Assembly (NCBI GenBank): GCA_023525975.1 | Contig: CM042018.1 | Coordinates: 75,771,001-75,835,000 of the forward strand | Length of the DNA stretch: 64,000 nt | Direction: 5' to 3' | From: Smallanthus sonchifolius | Lineage: Eukaryota > Streptophyta > Magnoliopsida > Asterales > Asteraceae | Shown: piece after piece, positions 32,334-44,850 of the stretch | How the letters are laid out: the number at the start of each line of letters is the position of its first letter | Position numbering within the stretch: position 1 is the first letter of the stretch | Notes under the pieces: model-generated | What the model was told of the DNA's origin: nothing | What the model saw: only the letters and a program-made list of their open reading frames with translations | Databases searched by the model: none | Made by a program: the position numbers and the translations under genes

Positions 32334-35300
32334 ATGTCGGACTTAGCCTTTGTTGCCAGTCAGAATAGCAAAATCCAAAACTTGTTATTAATCGATAATG
32401 AAGCTGGAAATGCTAACAAGGCTCCAAAACTCCTGACAATGGACGAATATCATCACTGGAAAAACAGGTTTGAGATACACATTAATGGAGTTGATACAAA
32501 CTTATGGATGATGTTAGAGAATGGATATCAGAAAGTGTTGAGTGAGGATGGAACTCCTGTTTTGCCTTCCCTTTTAAGCGAACAACAAAGAAAAGATTAT
32601 GACTTAGAAAAGAAGGCATATGCTATCCTATCTCAGGCCATATCAAGAGAAATATTTCATCAATTCAGGCAGTTTACATCTTCAAAATCTCTGTGGGATG
32701 CCTTAGAACAACGTCACGATGGAAATGCTTCGTTGAAAGCTATCAATGCTAAGACCATTAAGAAGGAATTTGATAATTTCATGTATATTGGGAATGAGTC
32801 CTTAGATGATCTAATTGAGAGATTCTATCACTTGATGAGTGAATTGCATGCCCATGAGATCAAAACAACGAAAGACATCAATGAATTTCTTTTTGAAAGG
32901 TTCAATGCATGGCAGATGCGCTACCACCAAAATGGGATTCATTCTTGATGGTTCTCAAACAGAACAATACTCTTGGAACCATTGACATCAATGAATTTCT
33001 TCAGAAATTGAGAGAACAAGAGGTGTTGAATAAGTGGAAGCTAAAGAGAGACGTACAAACTCATGATCCTTCATTGTACTATTCTACATCAACTCAAAAA
33101 AATGTTCCTTTGCAGACTGCGTTTGTATCAAACATGTCAAATGTTTCAGCCAGCCAGTCTTCAACAGCTCATGCTTCAGTTTCATCAAGCTCGGTTCCAA
33201 AGCAGGGAAATACTGCTAGTACTCCTCCACCAAGCCCCATTACATTGCAAACAGACAACTTCGACAAGGTTACTATCGAAGTGGCCAAGGAACACATGGC
33301 ACTTTTGTCTACCGTTATCAATTCATATGACAGTCTTGTTGCTGGACAGGTTGGAAACAGTCATCTAACAGCAGAAGACTATGCTCAGATTGATAAGGAT
33401 GAAATGGATCGAATTGATATAATGTGGGCTCTTGCAAGTGCAGTCAGAAGAGCGAGAGATTATGTAAAAAGGACAGGAAAAACTCTCGAAGGGAACAAAG
33501 ACACTACTTATGGTTTTGATCTGTCTGCTGTTGTTTGTTTTAACTGTGGTGAGAAAGGGCATTTTGCTAGGCAATGTGAAAAGCCTAAACAGACTGGAAA
33601 CCGCAACCCTTTCAACAACCGTCAAAGCCAACCAAAGCCACAAACTCAAAATACAGAAACAAACCTTGTTCCAGTTACTCTTGCACACGATAAGGGCACT
33701 TCAAGTGGAACAAAAGCTATGGTTGTTCAAACAGATGAGACTGTTGATTGGTCTTTTAAATTTGGAGCTGATGGCAGTTCAGGGGATAGAGCTTACATGG
33801 CAAAGGCTGTAGAAATCAATGAAGAATCAGATTCTGATGCTGAGAGAGAGATTGCTTCAGAAAGTTCATCAGCTGAAGACGACACATCTTCAAACAGTTC
33901 TGGCTTCACAGCTGAGAATGAAGAAAAATCATCTGTCGTCTCTTCAAGTCAATCGACAGCTGATGTGGATGATAACAATTCCTCTTCTGAATCTACCAGT
34001 AGCTGTGCTTTTATGGTAAAAACATCCACAGGCATTCAGGTAAATTCTGACAGTTTTGAAAGTGAGTCTGAATCTCAACCGTGTTTAATTTGTGATGAAC
34101 TTGAAAAGAAAGTTGAGGCACTTAAAAGTCACAACACAGACTTAATTACTGATTTAACTGGTTGTCTTGAAGCAAACCGTGTTTTAAAGGGAAACGAACC
34201 TGCCTTCAAAAACAAAATTGATCTTTTAAACAGGCAAGTTCATGAATTAGAAATCTGTGTTCTCAACAAACAAAATGCCATCACCTTCTATTTAAACACG
34301 ATTGATGAAACAAAGAAAAAGCTGGCGCTTGTCGAATGTGATTATGAAACTTTAAATCAAAAGCTGAAAAGTTATTCAAATGCTTCTTACATTCTTGATT
34401 ACATGGTTTCACAGCGTCCAAGAAAGAAAAATGCTGGGATGGGGTATAACAATTGTCCTCCACCTGTGTTAAATACTATGGTAAACACACCGGATGATAA
34501 CCCAATCACTGACTTTAAGGTCAAAACGCCACTTGTAGTTGATCCAACCGAAAACAAAATTTCTCAACCAAAGGTTAACGATAATGGTGCTTCGACCTCG
34601 GAGTCCCAGTGTGTTGATGGAATGGTAGAAGAGTGGGATGAAGACGACGATGAGTGCCCTACTCGTGGTTTGGGACACAAAAACTCGTCTGCTCCACAGA
34701 ATGACAGCATTGGTATTTCAAAATCTGCTTCTAAAAATGTTTTTAAAATTAAACAAACCAATTGCCGTCCATCTCATCCCACTACTTCTGATTAGAAGAG
34801 TCAAGTAACCAAAGCCTCAATCAAAAAGGTTAATTTTGTTAAAGCTGGAGAGTCTGTTCAATCAAACAAGTCACTCTCTTCAGCTGAACTAAAAGAAGCT
34901 AAGGCTGGTGGTTCAAAAACTCACCAAAGTGAAAATCAATACAGATCTCCGAGGTTGGTTGAGCGGAGATACTGTTTTGAGTGCGGTACACAAGGACACG
35001 TTGTTGTCAACTGTCCTTATCTTCAGAAGCCAAGTAAAAGAGTTAACCATTTTCCGGAAAATAAACAAAAGTTTTTAAAGTCAAAATCTAACTCTTTTAC
35101 CCAACAACAAGTGCATCAAAAGAAAGTTAAACAAAAGATGCATGACTTGTTGGTCTCTGATTCGAGTTCCACACCTGTACAAATCGTTAAGCAATCCACT
35201 GTTTACCACAAACAGTCGTTGCACAAACAACATGTGTGGAAAGCAAAATCAGATGATGCTTCTGACGACTGTACTTCAAAGTCAAATGGTTGTTCCAAAA

Positions 35301-35389
35301 GTCCACAAGGATAGTGGATGGATTGTACTGTTGTAGATGAGACTGGGAAACCCAAGACCGTAAAGGCTTGGGTTCCCAACCTAAACTAA
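32334..35389 (+). pseudogene. gag: Copia gag of E (one frameshift, two internal stops)
   Basis: Starts at the ATG 32334. The capsid-like UBN2/Gag region (LTMDEYHHWKNRFE, QFTSSKSLWDALEQRH, IERFYHLMSEL) is in one frame to about 32900. A frameshift then leads to the frame of 32909-34795 (LPPKWDSFLMVLKQ). A CCHC knuckle lies near 33535 (CFNCGEKGHFARQC), followed by an acidic Ser-rich stretch, a coiled coil (about 34090-34370) and a second knuckle near 34975 (CFECGTQGHVVVNC). TAG stops occur at 34793 and 35312. The terminal stop is TAA at 35387, after KAWVPNLN. Length of about 1000 codons is typical of Sirevirus-like Gag with a C-terminal extension. Confidence 0.88.
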
Positions 35390-38300
35390 TTACTTTCTTT
35401 CTTGTGCAGGTTGTCCTTTATAATCCTATTAGCAATAATTGGATTATTGATAGTGGGGCATCCAGGCACATGACTGGGAACTTAGCTCTCCTTTTCGACG
35501 TCAGAAATATCAAAGGGGGCTATGTTTCATTTGCAGGCGATAAAGGTGGTTTTATCTCAGCTCAGGGAACACTGTCTAATGGAGCTGTCAGCTTTGAGAA
35601 GGTCAATTTTGTCAAACAGTTGGATAACAACTTGCTTTCTGTTTCTCAAATCTGTGATAAGGAGTTCAAGGTTCTTTTTGATGACAAGCATTGTTATATC
35701 TTGAAAAAGGAGTTTATGATTCCAGAAGACATGGTGATTATGTCTGCTCCAAGAGTGAATGATCTTTATATTCTTGACATGTCACAAGCATCATCCTCAG
35801 TGTCCACAGCATCATGTTTTGTTTCAAAATCCACTGAGAAGGATTCTATTTTATGGCACAAAAGAATGGGACATCTCAGTCTCAGAAAAATGAATCATTT
35901 GGTGCACAAAAATCTTGTTGAAGGAATCACTGTGAAAAGTTTTCATCTTCCTGACTTGTGTGTTTCTTGCAAGAAAGGCAAACAAACCAAGAAATCTCAT
36001 AAACCCAAATCTCAACATTCCATCACTATACCACTAGAGCTCTTACACATGGACTTGTTTGGTCCTATCAACCAGAAGAGCATTGCTGGAGACTTATATT
36101 GTTTGGTTGTGACGGATGAGTATTCGAGATATTCTTGGGTGATGTTCTTGAAAGAAAAATCTGAGACTTTTGAATATGTGGAGATTCTGATTACTAAATT
36201 GGAGTCTCTGTATAAGTTAAAAGTTAGGAGGATCTGTTCGGACAATGGTACTGAATTTAAAAATCACCTTATGAAAACTTTCTGTCAAAAACTTGGTATT
36301 CACCATGAATTCAGTGCGCCATATGTTCCACAAATGAACGGTGTTGCTGAGAGGAAGAATCGAACCTTGATAGAAGCGGCAAGGACTATGCTCGCTGACT
36401 CAAACTTACCCATGCAGTTCTGGAATGAAGCTATTGCTAATGCGTGTTACACGCTCAACCGGGTTCTAGTTGTCAAGCGTCACGATAAAACTTGCTTTGA
36501 ATTGTTGCATCGATGGAAACCGAACTTACAGTATCTTGAACCGTTCGGCGCTCCATGTACCATGTTAAAAAAGGATGCTCATGGCAAGTTTAACGAGAAA
36601 GTAGAGGAAGGTTACTTCTTAGGGTACAGCACTCCCAACAAAAGAGTTTACAACAAAGCTTCTGGGAATGTAGAAGAATGGTACCATGTTGATGTTCAAA
36701 AGTATAACTCTCCTGCTGCTGGAAAAGGTCTTCCTTGGATGTTTGATTATGAAGAACTTTTTGCCTCGTTTAATCTTCCTCCAGAATGTTCAGATGAGGA
36801 GGTTGCTGTTCAAATGATGTATGATGCTCAAAATGCACCTGATGAACATGTGCAACCTACTCCCTCATCATCTGACATTCCTGAGTCCTCCAAAAACACA
36901 CAAGTCACACATGATGATGACTCTTCTTCTTCTTCAGAGTATGAGGGTTCTCGACAAGAAATAGACCAGCTGATTGAAGATCCTTCCCATGATGTTGTTC
37001 AATTAAGTGATGATGTTTCACATTCTGTGGAAATTGAACAGAGTATCACAAACCTTGATCAAACTGTTGAGGTTCCTGCTCATCCTGTGGGTAGGATTGA
37101 TAGAATTCATCCTCAACAGAACATTATTGGTGATCCCACATCTGGTGTCAAAACTAGGGGTTAGATCAACTCTGGAGTCTACTCAGAAATCATGGAATCT
37201 GGTGTGGTCAATGATTGTGCGCATTCATGTTTCGTCTCGCAAATCGAACCACGGTCTATAACAGATGCATTAAAAGAAGAATCTTGGGTAAATGCAATAC
37301 AGGAAGAACTACTCCAATTTCAGAAGCTCGGAGTTTAGAAGTTAGCTGATTTACCAAAAGGAGCTAAGAAGATTGGTACTCGATGGGGTCTTCGTTGCAA
37401 AAGGGATGATCAAGGAATAGTCATAAGAAATAAGGCTCGTTTGGTCGTTCAGGGATTTAGGCAAATTGAAGGTATAGATTACAATGAAGTGTTTGCACCG
37501 GTTGCTCGTCTGGAAGCAATTCGAATTTTTCTTGCTTATGCATCCTACAAAAGGTTCAAAGTCTATCAAATGGATGTAAAGAGTGCATTCCTTAATGGAG
37601 AAATCAGTGAAGTCGTATACGTCAGTCAACCTCCCGGGTTTGAAGATCCTATGCATCGTGACCGTGTCTACAAATTGGACAAGGCACTGTACGGATTGCA
37701 CCAAGCTCCGCGAGCGTGGTACGAGACACTTTTCACTCATCTTCTGAACAATGGATTTAGAAGAGGTGTCATCGACTGCACGTTGTTTATTCGGGAAAAG
37801 GGTGGAGAACTTTTAATGGTACAGGTATACGTGGATGACATTATTTTCGGATCGACGAATGATGTTATGTGTAAAGAATTTGAAAAAGTTATGCAGGACA
37901 AGTTCGAGATGAGTTCCATGGGAGAGATGAAGTTCTTTCTAGGGCTACAAGTAGATCAATCTGAGACAGGGATTTTCCTTCATCAAACCGATTATGTTGG
38001 AGACATACTGAGCCGATTCAGTATGACTGATGCCAAACCTACTGGTACTCCATTGGCGATCAATCACGGGATTTCGCCTGATGACAAGGGGGAGTATATT
38101 GATGCTACTCTCTATCGAGCCATGATCGGATCTCTACTGTATCTCACGGCATCTCGACCAGACATCATGTTCGCCACATGTCTCTGTGCCCGATATCAGT
38201 CAAAACCAAAAGTCTCCCACTTAATTGCTGTCAAAAGGATTTTTCGTTATCTGAAGGGTACTCCTGATCTTGGATTATGGTACTCTAATTATGATAACTT

Positions 38301-38802
38301 TGAGCTTACTGCATATAGTGATTCTGATTATGGTGGTTGCAAAACAGACTTCAAGTCTACATCTGCAGGGTGTCAGTTCTTTGGAAACCGTCTCGTGACA
38401 TAGCAATGTAAAAAGCAGACTTCAGTGGCTACATCTACATGTGAAGCTGAATACATCGCTGCTGCCAGTTGCTGTTCTCAGATTATCTGGATTCAACAGC
38501 AACTTCGGGACTACGGTTTACAATTCTCTAACACTCCTATTTATGTAGATAATTCTGCTGCCATAGCTATCACTAAGAATCCAGTTCAGCATTCAAAAAC
38601 CAAACACATCGGTATAAAATATCACTTCATTCGTGACTGTTTTGAAAAGAAACTTATTAATATGGTTCAAATTAACACTGATTTCCAAAAGGCCGACCTC
38701 TATACAAAAGCCTTTGACAAACCAAGATTTTTATTCTTGTTAGAGGTAAACGGCATGAAAAAGAAGGATGACGTTGTTCCGGACCAAGAGTCGAGTCAAT
38801 AA
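35368..38802 (+). pseudogene. pol: Copia pol of E: protease, integrase, RT, RNase H (three in-frame TAG stops)
   Basis: One frame throughout. Protease motif WIIDSGASRHMTG at about residues 26-38. GAG-pre-integrase zinc residues in HKRMGHLSLRKM...CVSCKKGK. Integrase core D-D-E in HMDLFGPI, SDNGTEF and MNGVAERKNR. RT from about 37260 with WGLRCKRDD, MDVKSAFLNG and VQVYVDDIIFGS. RNase H with AYSDSDYGG, STCEAEYIAAA, VDNSAAIAI and KHIGIKYHF. TAG stops at 37162, 37336 and 38401; the last two replace what is tryptophan in the related C3. It ends at TAA 38802. The upstream part of this frame overlaps the gag end. Nearly intact, which suggests a moderately recent insertion. Confidence 0.93.
35387..35409 (+). 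promoter_or_regulatory. Gag stop followed by a splice-acceptor-like tract (E)
   Basis: TAA then TTACTTTCTTTCTTGTGCAG; the protease frame opens directly after it in a different frame. C3 has an equivalent TAA, T-rich tract and TGTAG at the same gene position. Confidence 0.45.
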
Positions 38803-39428
38803 TCATTTTTATCAATTACGTTCCTGTATATATTTTCTTTCTTGCGTTTATTAAAAATCTCAAAAACTCAAAAAGATTTTTCATTTTAAAATTTTAGGGG
38901 GAGAAAATGTCAGTAAGAAAATGATCTCTCGCTGAGAAAAATGATAGTACACAGACGCTAGTTATCTGAGACTCCAAAAAGATTTCTATATTATGTACAG
39001 TTTGTTCAATAAATAAAAAATAAATAAAAAATAAAAAAATAATAATAAATTTCAAAAAGATTTTCCATTTTTGTACAGACTAAAACCCAAAAACATCTGA
39101 AAAACTCAAAAATGAGAAATCGTATCCAACCTTTGGGTAGTAATGACACACTAACCATATGTATGAAGCACATTGCATTTAATGTCATAGTGAATAGTCA
39201 CACTAAGTCGACATCTGATGCATTGATAGGCTTATCTTACTGAATCTCGACCATTGATGATCAATCTATACCATATTAGATATTGTCTTGTGAGTCATAT
39301 AATGGTGAAAGGATTGACGAAAATCAACAATAGAAACTGAAGGTGTTTCTCATTCTGTGCACACCAGTTATCATCGGTTTAATGAGATATCAGAAAGTAG
39401 TTATAAAATTAAAAATTAGATTCTGAAG

Positions 39429-39640
39429 TCGTATACGTGCCATATTGCCTTGTAAATACCTGGCTGAAGCCGTCCATGCGATTAAGAATAAAATAAAAGT
39501 ATGAATCCGAATCCGTATATGTGCCATATTACCGGGTTGCAGCCTGGTTGAAGCCATCCATGGGATAGGATGAACACAAACACAGTTAGCTGCATACGTG
39601 CCATATTGCCTTGTAAATACCTGGCTGAAGCCGTCCATGA
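39429..39640 (+). repeat. Three-copy GCC-rich module in the E spacer
   Basis: Copies begin near 39429, 39513 and 39591 (about 80-bp period), each with GTGCCATATT and CTGGYTGAAGCC. The middle copy has CGGGTTGCAGCCTGG, which recurs in the D 3' region near 49160. Confidence 0.75.
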
Positions 39641-40419
39641 GCTGATGGCTGTCACTGTGAATACTAAAAAAAAAATGTGTAGTAAAGAAGTAATAGGGAA
39701 TAACTGAGATCTCATGACCTTATGATGGCTGGTTAAGTAAGTTGTGCTGATTTGAAACATTAACATGTTTTGAAAAGTAATTCAAGTCAATTCTTAACTA
39801 GTGTGGGACACACAGACAATGGACTCAATCCTTCAAGATCATCTTATAAGTGTTGAGAAGAGGTCTGCATAGGTTTAAGATGAACAAACATATCAATGAT
39901 CGCATTTTGACTAAGTGTACTTAAAGCTCAGATAATTTGCAATGTTGCTGATTGCTATGAGCTTAGTACTGATCCCACGTTCGGATCTTTCTCACAAAAA
40001 GATGTGTAAATACCATTGTATAGTTGTATCTACAAGATTCAAAATGTCTCAGATCATTAGTCATTAAGTCTGTATGATTTCTCATAAGGATCATTCTTAC
40101 TAAGACATGCGTGTATATATCTTGTTGATATTATTTTCAGCATTACATATTCAAAAATCCAAAAAGATTTTACTTTTCCTGAATTTTAGATTATCTGATA
40201 AGACTCGAACGACTGTCAGAAAATCAAAATTTGAAAACCGCTTGACTTCCTGATTGATCAAATCGTTCCTTTACTTCAAAAACTATTCCAAAACTTCAAA
40301 ATTGATCCCTCACTTCATAATTAAATGTAAATTACTTCATAATTAAATTTTTGTTAAAACCAATGTGGTCGGATACCCCATTTAACTTGAAAAGTTTAAT
40401 TTGCATAAGGGGATTGTCC

Positions 40420-40610
40420 CATTCGTACGAATGGATGAGCAAAATGGCTCACTCGTACGAATGAATGATGAGAATAGGTCATTCACACGAATGGACTGAC
40501 CAGAATGGTCCATTCGTACGAATGAAGGTTCACTAGTATGAATGAACATCCATCCGTACGAATGAAGGTTTCATTAGTACGAATGCATACCCATTCGTAC
40601 GAATGAACCA
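40420..40610 (+). repeat. Palindrome array 1 before the third ORF of E
   Basis: CATTCGTACGAATG units at 40420, 40450, 40480 and 40511 (30-bp period as in the LTR), then further units at about 20-bp spacing to about 40605. Confidence 0.9.
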
Positions 40611-40976
40611 GGCCATCATATAAATAGGCCATTCATTCGCATGTGCAGAATCATTCGCACAAAACAGAAAGCATTCGCACGTCTGTTTCATCAAAATCTG
40701 AAGTTACCCAAATCTCCGTCTAATCACCGATCTAACGCTTGATTTCATTTTACAGGTATAACCCCACAAGTATTTCATCGATTATATACCGATTCGTGGA
40801 TGTTCGATTAGATTTAGGGTTCAAAACCGAAAACCAAACGTAAAAACTGACTTAATAAACCAATTAAACTGCTAAATATTGGTTGAAAACAATAGTCGAG
40901 TGTGTTGATGTCGTTTTTCGGCAAATGTTTTCAAGTGTTGGTTGATTTTTGGACAAGTTGGATCGTGACCCATCTG

Positions 40977-41165
40977 TCACACGAATGGACACACTCTTCA
41001 TGTTCATTCGTACGAATGAACGCTTATTCACATGAATGAGAACTCATTCACACGAATGAAAACTCATTCACACGAATGAACCCTCATTCACACGAATGAA
41101 CGCTCATTCACACGAATGAACACTCATTCGAACAAATGAATAGGCAGAATGATTCATTCGTACCA
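40977..41165 (+). repeat. Palindrome array 2 before the third ORF of E
   Basis: About nine CATTCRNACGAATGA units, mostly at 20-bp spacing. The last is about 90 bp before the ATG at 41257. Confidence 0.9.
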
Positions 41166-41256
41166 AGGGAAAAATGGTCCAAAAGTTCATATTTCCAAAA
41201 TCTTGCATGTATTGATCTGAGGTGCTTCATGTTTTTGTGTTTGCAGACTGTTCGTT

Positions 41257-42368
41257 ATGGCGCGCAGAGCTCCAGCTGTTCTTAAGGCTTCCATAAAAAG
41301 CAACATATGTGCGTACATGATTCCGACATCAAAGAATGCACGTCCGTTTGTCGGCATGATCGAGTTTCTATCCAGATCCAGGATTGCTCATGCTATATCC
41401 AATCTCCGCACTCCATATACGTCGCACCAAAGGGAGTTCTGGGCCTCCGCCGAGATTGACTGCGAGGTATCTCCACCGGTCATACGAGGGAAGATCGCAG
41501 GTCAAGATGTGGTTGTATCGGCAGCTCACATTCGCCGATTATGTCAATTTGGTGATCATCCTGAAGATCCAGTGACACTGGATAAATATCTGTTCGAGGA
41601 TGCTTCATGAGGATAAAGTACGACGGGAATGTCGCCGAGGGAGTTTTAAACAAAGCGAACCTCTGTCCGCAATACAAGTATCTAGGACATGTTCTTCTGC
41701 ATTGCCTCGGTTCCCGTCGTGGCGGATTTGATGATATGCGCGAAACAATACAGAGCGCATTCGTTGCACTGGTGTTGAACATTCCGTTCAACTTTTCCGA
41801 GATGGTGTTCACACACCTTAAGGAAAACATCTATCTTAAAGGGGACAATGCGTATCTTATGTACCCCAGATTCTTACAAATGATAATAGATGACCAACTT
41901 CCTCTTCTACCAAGGTCAGACGTCGACATAATCAAGTTAGAACACATGACGGACGTCACTCTAAACAGGGTACAGACCTACAGGGGCAGACCAACAAAGC
42001 CACCTCACAAACGACTCATTTGACATCTGGCAAATCCAGAGTATGTGGCACCAGTAAACAGAAAATGGTGTCACGATAACAGTGATTCGGACAGGGAGGA
42101 TATTGTTGTACCTCCAGCTGACGACCAAGATGATGACGACCAAGATGGTCAGGGAGATGGTGGCAATACTCCTCATGTTTCATCTACCGCTGCCACCACT
42201 CCCACTGTTACTGCTATCAATCCTTCCCTTCCAACTAACCCAAAAGACGTTAACCTGGACACCGTCCTGTTTACTGATTTTGAGGAAACTGAAGATGAAT
42301 TTGAAATCAGTCAACATGGGGCAAGATTGGTCGCAACAAAAAGAAAAAGGGGAGCAGATCCAGGTTAA
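41257..42368 (+). pseudogene. Third ORF of E (env-position protein), frameshifted and 3'-truncated
   Basis: Starts MARRAPAVL at 41257. The frame changes near 41605, with one TGA at 42022. The N-terminal region (FVGMIEFLSRSRIAHAIS, REFWASAEIDC) matches the pattern of the C1 third ORF (FQGIIGFLNHSRLRVALS, QQFWDTIHQD). The middle ends in YLMYPRFLQMIIDDQLP, matching C1 FLMYPRFIQMILNHLLP. The C-terminal part is acidic and ends with a basic patch TKRKRG before the break at 42363. No signal peptide, and no clear transmembrane segment in the retained part. Similar ORFs downstream of Sirevirus pol are often called envelope-like, and Asteraceae relatives carry misleading longin/synaptobrevin labels; both names come from memory and are uncertain. 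Confidence 0.75.
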
Positions 42369-42382
42369 CCTGGACACCGTCT
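42249..42382 (+). other. Deletion junction E/C1 with an 18-bp duplicated filler
   Basis: GTTAACCTGGACACCGTC at 42249-42266 (inside E) is repeated at 42364-42381, exactly between the last E base and the first C1 base (TATAACTAATAATCC). Confidence 0.8.
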
Positions 42383-42586
42383 ATAACTAATAATCCTGTT
42401 AAGCACAGTAAAATAAAGTACATTAAGATTAGATATCATTTTATTCGTGATTGTGTAGAGAAAAGGTTGATTGAGCTGGTAAAGGTTCATACTGATGATA
42501 ATTTTGCTGATTTGTTTACCAAGGCATTTGATCGTACCAGGTTTGAATTTCTAATCAAAATGATAGGTATGATCAATCCCGAATAA
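42382..42586 (+). pseudogene. pol: C-terminal remnant of copia RNase H (C1)
   Basis: Reads NPVKHSK...IRYHFIRDCVEKRLIELVKVH, ADLFTKAFDRTRFEFL and ends at TAA 42584. It is nearly the same as the C3 pol end (57330-57599). Upstream pol is lost at the junction with E. Confidence 0.88.
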
Positions 42587-44097
42587 AAGTTTTTCAAAAT
42601 CAGATTTTCATGGAAAATTTTTTTTTTAATTTCTTTTATTACTTTATTACATTTCTGCATTTTAAATTTTCAGTCAAAAAGTTCTTAATTTATAAAAAGT
42701 CAAAACAAAGTGAAAAATATAAAATTTGACATCATTTGAAGTTAGAGTAGAAATGATAGTACATCAGTGATTAGTTCATTTCACACGACCTTAGTAGACC
42801 TTTGATTTATGATTGATTAAACTGAATTGATTTGATCTAAATTTCAAAGTCTGCATAAATGAGAAATGATAGTGTTTTGAATGCTTTAATCTTGATAATC
42901 TGTTTTTAAATTTGTGTATGAGTTTTGAAACTTGAATTGTCAATAGACTAGAAGCGTTTTGAAACTAATAGTAGTGTGAAAATTAAATATTATATGATTA
43001 CATCTGTGATTTGAATCCATTATATGCCTGGGTGTGTGTGTAAAAGATCATTATCAGATAAATAATATATGGTTTTAAAGAATTTCATAAGACCAATATC
43101 GAATTATATCTTTAGCACAAATCTATTTCAGTTCACATTACTGCCCATGCCCCGAAAAACATGCAATGTATTGTTGAACTAAGATATGCTTTCAAAATCT
43201 GTTGAAACATATATTAGCCCTTGGATCAGTTAGATACATCATCTAGTCTGACTCCATTGAATCTTATCCAGATAATAGTTGGATCCTCATACCTGAATCT
43301 GTTGATTCTCATTATACATCCAAGTCATTAGAATCTTCTGATTCTGAATCATCATGATTCTTATATCCTTTGGGATCTGCTTCTATTCTTGTGCTAAATG
43401 AGATAATTTCATCTTGGAAATTGATCTAATCTTAAAAATAAACTGTATATGTCTTGAAGATAGCGCAATTTTTATTTCTGTTTGGCATATATGTGGGGTA
43501 CACGATGTTTTTCATCTAAATGGCACTAAATCACATAAATTTGGAGAATAAGCGCTTATAGTTTCAAATCATATAATATTGACAAATTTAAGAACTCATG
43601 CTTTATATTACAAATTCGGTATGAATAATTGAGCATTTCATAATCTGATCTCATTTATTTTGAAATTTATCGCGTATCATTTCAAATTGATTGATTTATA
43701 AATATTGAAAAAAGTTACATAGTGCACAATAATGATTTGAATTGTTTCATATCATAGGTTACTATTGGTTATTGCTAAAATGTGTGATGAACTACTCGGA
43801 TACTGATATGATCTTCTTACTCATGATGTTAATTCAAAAATATGTGATTCAGTTTATACAGATAAAAATTTAAAAAAAATATGTGAGTCCGTTTGTACAG
43901 ATAAAACTCCAAAAATATATGTTCCGTTTGTATAGATAAAATTCAAAAAAGATTTTGTTTTTTATTTTCCATGAAAATTCTAAGCTTTTATTAAATTGTT
44001 TGGAATTAGATCAAATACATGCTGCTGACGGAAGTTCAAGAAGTGACGTGTTGAAAGTTGGTAAAAATTTGATTAAGGGAAAAGTTGAAGACATTAT

Positions 44098-44290
44098 GTT
44101 CGCCTAACTTTGGTGAAGCGAACTTAATATGTTCGTCTGATGTTGGTGAAGCGAACTTATTATGTTTGCCTAGTGCTTGTTAAGCGAACTTAACAAGTTC
44201 GCCTAAATAAGCGAACTTAATCTGTATAAGGTTCTTGTCTAGGCGAACTTAATCAGTCTTCTTCCTCAAATTTCAAGCGAACTTGTCTGT
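44098..44290 (+). repeat. GCGAACTT/AAGTTCGC array 1 before the third ORF of C1
   Basis: About seven half or full palindromes (AAGCGAACTTA, AACAAGTTCGCC), the same motif as in the C1 LTR at 8759-8879. Confidence 0.88.
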
Positions 44291-44631
44291 GAAATATTTT
44301 TTCAAATTTTTCAAAATCAGTGATTGTTGGGTTGTTTACCAATTCCTATTTGTTCGGATTTGAATTACGAACTTGCCTAAGGTATTTTCATCGAATTTCA
44401 TCCGTTCAGTTATGAGAAATTTGAAGTTTTTATCTTGGTTTTTCATCTCTATTTTGAACCGACTGTTTTGCCCTAATTGTTGTTATATCAGACTTAAATC
44501 ATAAAATTGATCTTTGATAATGTTCCATTAGTGCTAATCGATGTGATTCCTTTGCTTATTTCATGATTTCCAATCGGTTTGAAAGATTTTTGATTTCTGA
44601 GATTGGTATTTGAAACGTCAGACCGTTATGG

Positions 44632-44716
44632 CGAACTTGTTCAAGCGAACTTGTCTAGGCGAACTTATTAAATTCGCCTCTTGCAACACTAAGCGAACTT
44701 ATTAAGTTCGCCTAGG
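44632..44716 (+). repeat. GCGAACTT/AAGTTCGC array 2 before the third ORF of C1
   Basis: Includes a complete AAGCGAACTT-ATT-AAGTTCGCC hairpin at about 44691-44713. The ATG follows at 44851. Confidence 0.88.
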
Positions 44717-44850
44717 GTCAGAAGGGTTTTTGGACTTGTAAACTTTTTTTTGCTTGAAATTGTTTTGTTAAATTTTTTTTTGTTTCAATTTTTTCTTGTT
44801 GTTTGTGTTTGTTATTTGTCTAATGTGTTTGTTGTCCAAATATTTTTCAG

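Larger units (their letters stand above)
38803..41256 (+). other. Pol-to-third-ORF spacer of E
   Basis: 2.45 kb without a credible ORF. It contains a purine tract (AGGGGGAGAAAATG near 38896), the motif AAATGATAGTACA (38936-38953) shared with C and D, a triplicated GTGCCATATT...GAAGCC module (39429-39640) and two palindrome arrays (40420-40610, 40977-41165) just before the third ORF. The 5' splice and promoter status is unknown. Confidence 0.75.
31169..42363 (+). mobile_element. Element E: Sirevirus-like copia with third ORF, 3' end lost
   Basis: 5' LTR (31169-31876), PBS, gag, pol, a 2.45-kb spacer and the first part of a third ORF. The element is broken at 42363, where it joins the end of C1 pol; no 3' LTR is present. 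Family assignment rests on copia domain order (PR-IN-RT-RH), iMet primer-binding site, the long C-terminally extended Gag with coiled coil and second zinc knuckle, and the downstream third ORF. Confidence 0.88.
42587..44850 (+). other. Pol-to-third-ORF spacer of C1
   Basis: 2.26 kb AT-rich DNA without an ORF, homologous to C3 55556-57329. It contains AAATGATAGTACA (42750-42767), two to three copies of an approximately 40-bp TTTGTACAGATAAAA repeat (43840-43950) and GCGAACTT arrays at 44098-44290 and 44632-44716. Confidence 0.75.
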
